Positions 59,472-64,000 of a DNA stretch of 64,000 nt are shown here, piece after piece. Numbering within the stretch: the first letter of the stretch is position 1; every line of letters begins with the position of its first letter. This stretch comes from Rudanella lutea DSM 19387 (GTDB lineage: Bacteria > Bacteroidota > Bacteroidia > Cytophagales > Spirosomataceae): positions 353,694-417,693 of the forward strand of contig NZ_KB913013.1 of NCBI RefSeq assembly GCF_000383955.1, read 5' to 3'. The notes beneath the pieces are model-generated. The model had not been told where the DNA came from. It worked only from the letters and a program-made list of their open reading frames with translations, and ran no database searches. The translations under genes and the position numbers were made by a program.

Positions 59472-60521
59472 CGGATTAATCGTCTCAATACTTCCGTCCG
59501 GTTTCCGTTTCAGCTCGGTGACTTTCACGTTGCGTAGGTGGGTTTTGCCCGACAGCTCCACATCGTGGTAAAAAATATACCACTTCCCCTGAATCTCAAC
59601 AATAGAATGGTGGGTCGTCCAGCCCGTCACCGGATTCATTATCACCCCCTTGTACGTAAACGGACCATAAGGCGAGTCGCCTACAGCGTACGCCAACAGG
59701 TGCGTGTCGCCGGTGGAGTACGAGAAGTAATACTTCCCGCCAAATTTGTGGAGCCAGCCTCCCTCGAAAAACCGCCGGTTGTGGTCACCCGCCAGAATAG
59801 GGGCACCGGCTTCGTCCAGAATCTGCACATCCCGGGCGGCCTCATCGAACCGGAGCATATCAGCGCTCAACCGCGCCACTTTGGCACTCAGAGCGGGTTG
59901 ATCGGGCTTACCCAGATCCGTTTCTGAACCGTTGGCGTCGTATTGGCCCGAAGCCCACTTCTGAAGTTGACCACCCCAGATACCCCCGAAGTACATGTAC
60001 GATTTGCCGTCGGTATCGGTAAACACGGCCGGGTCGATACTATAACTGCCGGCAATGGGTTGCGGCTCGGCCTTAAACGGGCCCGTCGGTGATTTGCTCG
60101 TGGCTACCCCCATCCGAAACACGTCCTGTTTATCCTTGACGGGGAAGTATAAATAATAGGTACCGTTTTTATAGGCCGCATCGGGCGCCCAGAGTTGCCG
60201 GCCCGCCCACGGAATATCCTTCAGGTCGAGAGCCACCCCGTGGTCGGTTACTTTGCCGCCAATTTTATCCATCGACAGCACGTGGTAATCGCGCATGGCA
60301 AAATGGCTGCCTTTATCGTCTTCTTTCACACCCGCGTCAATATCGTGCGAGGGGTAAATATAAATCCGGCCATTGAACACGTGCGCCGAGGGGTCGGCCG
60401 TGTAAATATGGCTCACCAGCGGCTTTTCGAGGTATTTGCGCGGGGTCTGTCCAAGACCGGTCAGTAGTCCGGGGCCCGCCAGCAGAACGGCTGTCAGCGC
60501 AGCCTGAGTATAGCGTGTCAT
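59469..60521 (-). CDS. Glycoside hydrolase family 43 (xylosidase/arabinofuranosidase-like)
   Basis: A 350-residue exported enzyme. After a signal peptide (MTRYTQAALTAVLLAGPGLLTGLG) comes a five-bladed propeller with SHIYTADPSAHVFNGRIYIYPSHDIDAG (catalytic base Asp in the DPS motif), WAPDAAYKNGTYYLYFP, GSYSIDPAVFTDTDGKSYMYFGG and FFEGGWLHKFGGKYYFSYSTG (acid Glu in EGGW). Members remove xylose or arabinose from xylan chains. It follows a GH10 xylanase by 18 nt on the same strand, so the two make a xylan-degrading pair. Confidence 0.92.
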   Translation of the reverse strand: MTRYTQAALTAVLLAGPGLLTGLGQTPRKYLEKPLVSHIYTADPSAHVFNGRIYIYPSHDIDAGVKEDDKGSHFAMRDYHVLSMDKIGGKVTDHGVALDLKDIPWAGRQLWAPDAAYKNGTYYLYFPVKDKQDVFRMGVATSKSPTGPFKAEPQPIAGSYSIDPAVFTDTDGKSYMYFGGIWGGQLQKWASGQYDANGSETDLGKPDQPALSAKVARLSADMLRFDEAARDVQILDEAGAPILAGDHNRRFFEGGWLHKFGGKYYFSYSTGDTHLLAYAVGDSPYGPFTYKGVIMNPVTGWTTHHSIVEIQGKWYIFYHDVELSGKTHLRNVKVTELKRKPDGSIETINP

Positions 60522-60539
60522 TTTGGTTGGGGTACGTTG

Positions 60540-61604
60540 TTAAAAGTTGACTACCTCGTGAAAGGCTTTCTTAGGCTGCAAGTTGACGTCGAACAACAAG
60601 GGATAATCTTTGCGGTTTTGCACGGGGAAATTGTCGAGCCAGGACGATTTGTCCGAAACATTCCAGAATGTGACGCCCGTGATGTGGTTTTTGTGTTTCC
60701 GCAATACCGAAAACAGCATCTTGTAGTGAGCCGCCTGTTTTTCGTTCATTTCGGGGGTAAACTCACTCTTATCCGTATCCCGACGGGCGCGCCGTTCGTG
60801 CTCTTTCGGGTACACCGACACGTCGAGCTCGGTGATTTGTACCTTCAGGCCAAGGCTTGCAAATTTGGTGATCGACTCTTCAAGCCCGGCCGCGGTAGGC
60901 TCGTCCAGCGACCAGTGCCCCTGCAAACCGACTCCATGAATGGGTACGCCCTTCTCCTTGAGCCGCTTCACAAGCCCATAAATTCGCTCCCGCTTACCCG
61001 GGCTCTCCGTATTGTAGTCGTTGTAAAACAGCTGGGCGTTGGGGTCGGCCGCGTGGGCATATTCAAACGCCCGCTCGATGTACTCTTCGCCGATGATCTC
61101 GAAAAACTTCGATTTTCGGTAAAAGTCGGGCCCACCGTCGGGAATAGCCTCGTTGACTACGTCCCAGGCGTAGATTTTCCCTTTGTAGCGGCCAACTACC
61201 GTTTCGATATGGCTCTTCATCCGGGCCAGTAACACCTCTTTGGTCACGGGGTTTCCGGCCGCGTCGGTAAAAAACCAGCGGGGGGTCTGGTTATGCCAGC
61301 AAAGGGTATGCCCCCGCATCCGAATCCCGTTCTGAGTAGCAAACTGGACAATGGCGTCGGCATCGGTCCAGTTGTACCGCCCTTCTTCGGGGTGTATCGG
61401 GCCCATCTTCATGGCGTTCTCGGCCGTGATGCTGTTGAACTGCTGCCGAATCAGGTCGGCTTCGGGACCCGTCAGGTTACGCGGAGCAACCGCTGCCCCG
61501 ATCGGAAAATAGTCTTTGTAATAGTCCTTCAGTCCTTTTTCAGGCGGCACAAAGGAAACAGACAGAAACAGGGCACCGAGGCCCAGAAACGATACGGGTT
61601 TCAT
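60540..61604 (-). CDS. Glycoside hydrolase family 10 endo-1,4-beta-xylanase
   Basis: A 354-residue exported enzyme (signal near 1-20, MKPVSFLGLGALFLSVSFVP). The TIM barrel has FNSITAENAMKMGPIHPEEGRYNW, HTLCWHNQTP, WDVVNEA with acid/base Glu152, and ITELDVSVYP with nucleophile Glu259. It cuts the xylan backbone, and the products suit the GH43 enzyme downstream. It lies 12 nt after the pirin gene on the same strand. No SusC/SusD pair or xylose isomerase is present in this window. Confidence 0.96.
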   Translation of the reverse strand: MKPVSFLGLGALFLSVSFVPPEKGLKDYYKDYFPIGAAVAPRNLTGPEADLIRQQFNSITAENAMKMGPIHPEEGRYNWTDADAIVQFATQNGIRMRGHTLCWHNQTPRWFFTDAAGNPVTKEVLLARMKSHIETVVGRYKGKIYAWDVVNEAIPDGGPDFYRKSKFFEIIGEEYIERAFEYAHAADPNAQLFYNDYNTESPGKRERIYGLVKRLKEKGVPIHGVGLQGHWSLDEPTAAGLEESITKFASLGLKVQITELDVSVYPKEHERRARRDTDKSEFTPEMNEKQAAHYKMLFSVLRKHKNHITGVTFWNVSDKSSWLDNFPVQNRKDYPLLFDVNLQPKKAFHEVVNF

Positions 61605-61616
61605 AGAAAAAAGGGT

Positions 61617-62468
61617 TTACTCGTTCCAGACACCAAACTTTCCCATGCGGTAATCCATGTACGCTTGGCGGATTTCGTCTTCCGTATTCATCACAAACGG
61701 TCCGTTGGCTACCACCGGCTCGTCGAACGGCTCGGCATGACCAAACAACAGGAGGGCATCCGTCGTGGCGGAGACCTCAAGGATTTCGCCATCCCGGTTA
61801 AACTCCACCAGTTCGCGCTGCGCTACAGCCTGTCCATTTACGGTGAGCATACCCCGGATAAGGTAAAACAGGATATTCCGACTCGCTTCAACGGGCAGGG
61901 TTACGGTACTGCCAGCTTTCAGATCGACCGTCGCCAGAAACACATCCGTCAGCGTAGCAAACGCGCCCGGCTGCCCGGCCCAATTGCCCGACACCAACCG
62001 AATCTGCACGCCTTCGGCGGGGCTCACGGACGGAATGGCGTCGCGCTGTAAGCCAGTATAGGTAGGCTCAGTCATTTTGAACCGGGCGGGCAGATTCACC
62101 CAGAGTTGCAGAATTTCGAGTGGTCCACCCGCCTGCCGAAACGCATCTGACGACACCTCAGCATGAATCAGTCCGCGCCCGGCGGTCATCCACTGCACCC
62201 CACCGGCCGTAATCACACTCTGATACCCCTGCGAGTCTTTGTGCATGATGTCGCCTTCCACAATAAACGTCACGGTTTCCATGCCCCGGTGCGGATGCGG
62301 CCCGAAGGGTAACCCGTGGTTATTGGCCGGGTAGGTCTGGTAGCCGTGATGATTCAGAAACAAAAACGGGTCAATCTGCGCCAGTTGGCGTGTCGGCAGG
62401 GGTGAATAGGTAATCAGATCGGCAATCGGACGGTACTCGGCCCGATGCACACGCTTTATCGTTCTCAT
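61617..62468 (-). CDS. Pirin-family protein
   Basis: A 283-residue two-cupin protein. The N-terminal cupin has DPFLFLNHHGYQTYPANNHGLPFGPHPHRGMETVTFIVEGDIMHKDSQG, where the three His and one Glu bind iron. GVQWMTAGRGLIHAEVS is the second family block. The C-terminal half (about 165-280) is the pirin_C cupin. Some members act as quercetin dioxygenases, others as regulators; the role here is not known. It starts a possible transcript with the xylanase and GH43 genes, though an unrelated function is likely. Confidence 0.9.
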   Translation of the reverse strand: MRTIKRVHRAEYRPIADLITYSPLPTRQLAQIDPFLFLNHHGYQTYPANNHGLPFGPHPHRGMETVTFIVEGDIMHKDSQGYQSVITAGGVQWMTAGRGLIHAEVSSDAFRQAGGPLEILQLWVNLPARFKMTEPTYTGLQRDAIPSVSPAEGVQIRLVSGNWAGQPGAFATLTDVFLATVDLKAGSTVTLPVEASRNILFYLIRGMLTVNGQAVAQRELVEFNRDGEILEVSATTDALLLFGHAEPFDEPVVANGPFVMNTEDEIRQAYMDYRMGKFGVWNE

Positions 62469-62479
62469 AGGTATGTACG

Positions 62480-62612
62480 TGTGTGGTTATGGTTTTTTGT
62501 TTATGGTTTGTAGTGTCCGGGGTTCGGGTCAGTTCGTACTCCATAACCAATACTGGCAATGAGGTTGTCCGGCTCTTCGCCAACCAAAAACAAAAAACTA
62601 TAAACCAAAAAC
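62480..62612. repeat. Intergenic inverted repeat, family B, copy 6
   Basis: The left arm (62480-62511) reads GTGGTTATGGTTTTTTGTTT and on, the right arm (62582-62612) AACCAAAAACAAAAAACTAT and on. It lies between pirin and the Dabb gene, both on the minus strand. The right arm runs into the stop of the Dabb gene. Confidence 0.8.
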
Positions 62613-63016
62613 TATTTAGTTGACAAACTGACTGAATCGTACACGACCACTTTTTTCCAGAGGTGGCTGTGCTTTTTCACGAATTCGAGGTGAATGGGGT
62701 GTTTCTGATAGATCTCCTCGTCGGCCAGGGAGTCAAAAAACAACAGCCAGGACACCTGATACGACCGGTCGATCACATCGCGGTTTGTACTCGCGGGTGT
62801 GCCAATATAGGCCTGCCGAATAACAGGCACCGTTTTTAGCGTTTCGAGCGCGGCCAGCAGTTGCTTCCGGTCGGTCTCACTGTCGGGGTTGGCCAGCCAG
62901 AAATAAACATGGTGCACAAACGGCTTGGCCGGTGCCGACTCAGGGGCTACAGGGCTGATCAACGTAGCTGCGGCCACCGTTTGGGGCGCCTGCTGGATAA
63001 AATCGCGACGATTCAT
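62612..63016 (-). CDS. Exported Dabb (stress-responsive A/B barrel) protein
   Basis: A 134-residue protein with a Tat-type signal, MNRRDFIQQAPQTVAAATLISP, and a Dabb domain (about 32-130) with VHHVYFWLANPDSETDRKQLLAALETLKTVP and DRSYQVSWLLFFDSLADEEIYQKHPIHLEFVKKH. Dabb proteins are dimeric ferredoxin-like folds found in stress proteins and some cyclases; substrates are often unknown. It is monocistronic, with repeats on both sides. Confidence 0.88.
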   Translation of the reverse strand: MNRRDFIQQAPQTVAAATLISPVAPESAPAKPFVHHVYFWLANPDSETDRKQLLAALETLKTVPVIRQAYIGTPASTNRDVIDRSYQVSWLLFFDSLADEEIYQKHPIHLEFVKKHSHLWKKVVVYDSVSLSTK

Positions 63017-63043
63017 GGAATAAAATTTATGATTTGTACTTGA

Positions 63044-63181
63044 TTGAGGGAGAAAAGGGAGTAAGGAAAAAGGAGAAGGGTCCGGCTAATCTGAGTCAAA
63101 CATTCCGGTACGTATTTGTAACGGGAATCATAACGGATTTTCCCTTTCTCCCTTCTCCTTTTTCCCTTTCCTCCCCTTTTT
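63044..63181. repeat. Intergenic inverted repeat, family D (purine/pyrimidine runs)
   Basis: GGGAGAAAAGGGAGTAAGG and GAGAAGGG words (63047-63080) face CCCTTTCTCCCTTCTCC and TTTTTCCCTTTCC words (63140-63176). They form a long pairing around about 60 nt. Single arms of the same words lie at 26201-26225 and 58615-58645. It sits between the SDR gene and the Dabb gene and may end the SDR transcript. Confidence 0.75.
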
Positions 63182-63981
63182 TAAAACCCAATTGAATTTC
63201 CGCCATCAACGGGTAGCGACGCGCCGGTAATGTACCGGGCGGCATCGGATGCCAAAAAAACGGCTGCCCAGCCAATGTCTTCGGGTTTCCCGAATTTACC
63301 CATTGGGGTTCGGCGCATGGCCCGGTCGCGCCGGTCGGGGTCGCCGTTCATGGCCACCTTACTCATTTCGGTTTCGATGAATCCCGGCGCAATCGCATTG
63401 ACCCGCACGTTATACCCTGAAAACTCAGAAGCCAGTACTTTCACCATACCTTCCACGGCCGACTTGGAAGCTGCGTAGGCCACCACCCGGTCGATGCCGT
63501 AATAGGCAGCCATCGACGAGATCATAATAATGGATCCCTGCCGCCGGGCCACCATCCGCCGACCGCAGGCCCGCGTCAGGGCAAACACTGCGTTCAGGTT
63601 CGTCTGGATAATCCGGTTGAAATCGTCGTCGGTTACTTCGAGGGCCGGTTTTTTGAGGTTGATGCCGGCATTATTCACCAGAACATCGACAGGACCATGA
63701 TCGGCTTCTACCCTTTCCACGAGCGCGTCGAGGGTGTCGAGCTGGGTTACGTCGTTCACATAATAATGGGCCGTGTTCTGAGCGGGCCCCTCCCCTATGG
63801 CCGCAATGGCATCGCGCAGAGGGGCTTCCCGTCGGCCGGTAATGATCACTGTGGCACCGGCCGCCACCATGCACCGGGCCATATCGAACCCAATGCCGCT
63901 ACCACCCCCGGTAATTAGGGCCACTTTGCCTTCGAGTGAAAAAGCGCCGGGTCCAGTTTTGGCCGAAGCCGCATCGGGCAC
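63181..63981 (-). CDS. Short-chain dehydrogenase/reductase (SDR), 5' end near window edge
   Basis: A classical SDR of about 266 residues. NAD(P) motif TGGGSGIG lies at about 25-32, NNAG at about 104-107 (VLVNNAGINLKKP), catalytic Ser in MISSMAAYYG and YAASK at about 168-172, and the C-terminal PGFIETEMSK. It resembles 3-oxoacyl-ACP reductase or gluconate 5-dehydrogenase-type members; the substrate is uncertain. The first start codon in frame is GTG at 63981, but the frame stays open to the window edge, so the true start may lie beyond 64000. Family D repeats follow its stop. Confidence 0.88.
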   Translation of the reverse strand: MPDAASAKTGPGAFSLEGKVALITGGGSGIGFDMARCMVAAGATVIITGRREAPLRDAIAAIGEGPAQNTAHYYVNDVTQLDTLDALVERVEADHGPVDVLVNNAGINLKKPALEVTDDDFNRIIQTNLNAVFALTRACGRRMVARRQGSIIMISSMAAYYGIDRVVAYAASKSAVEGMVKVLASEFSGYNVRVNAIAPGFIETEMSKVAMNGDPDRRDRAMRRTPMGKFGKPEDIGWAAVFLASDAARYITGASLPVDGGNSIGF

Positions 63982-64000
63982 CTCAGCCTGTAATTCGGAT

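Overview
The window comes from a GC-rich member of the Bacteroidota, most likely a Cytophagales/Spirosomaceae-type bacterium. I infer this from the tmRNA tag (GEYNYAMAA), a secreted protein with a type IX secretion-like C-terminal domain, -7 promoter boxes of the Bacteroidota type (TAnnTTTG), the near absence of Shine-Dalgarno sequences, and the gene families present. The genus cannot be fixed from sequence reading alone.

Layout. 0-14 kb: tmRNA, a Ca2+-type P-ATPase, PfkB-type phosphofructokinase, three universal stress proteins (Usp), D-lactate dehydrogenase, a flavin-binding PPOX protein, a LOG-family hydrolase and a large secreted protein. 14-24 kb: a sulfane-sulfur island with a Crp/Fnr-type regulator, TauE/SafE exporter, two persulfide dioxygenase-rhodanese fusions, a porin, a split YeeE/YedE transporter, a DUF2892 protein, a rhodanese lipoprotein and a sterol-desaturase-like enzyme. 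24-41 kb: a DUF983 protein, an L,D-transpeptidase, two more Usp genes, hemF, an orphan mbtH, dnaK, an M81 peptidase, a RES/Xre toxin-antitoxin pair, gyrA and a TPR protein. 41-45 kb: a candidate dif site, an IS3-type insertion sequence abutting it, an XRE regulator, dapD and an AT-rich block. 45-50 kb: gap, trmB, folC, a TonB-like protein and an exonuclease. 50-57 kb: a CHAT protease, subtilase, membrane TPR protein, ECF sigma factor and histidine kinase. 57-64 kb: NadR, a pseudouridine synthase, GH43 and GH10 xylan enzymes, pirin, a Dabb protein and an SDR.

Three signals stand out. First, a palindrome of the form TRAS-N4-RTCA recurs upstream of pfkB, ldhA, usp genes and all the sulfur-gene transcription units. 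It is followed, almost always 22 nt after the 16-bp site, by a TTTG-type -7 box. This looks like one Crp/Fnr-type regulon joining fermentation, stress survival and sulfide/persulfide handling; the regulator at 14390 is the obvious candidate. Second, a dif-like sequence at 40979-41006 lies where gene direction flips: 29 of 38 genes to its left run rightward, and 17 of 19 genes right of the IS run leftward. The window therefore probably spans the replication terminus. Third, intergenic spaces carry several families of imperfect inverted repeats built of short degenerate words. One family, with five copies here, has a conserved core.

All coordinates come from reading the sequence. No database search or folding program was run, so family names rest on recognised motifs.
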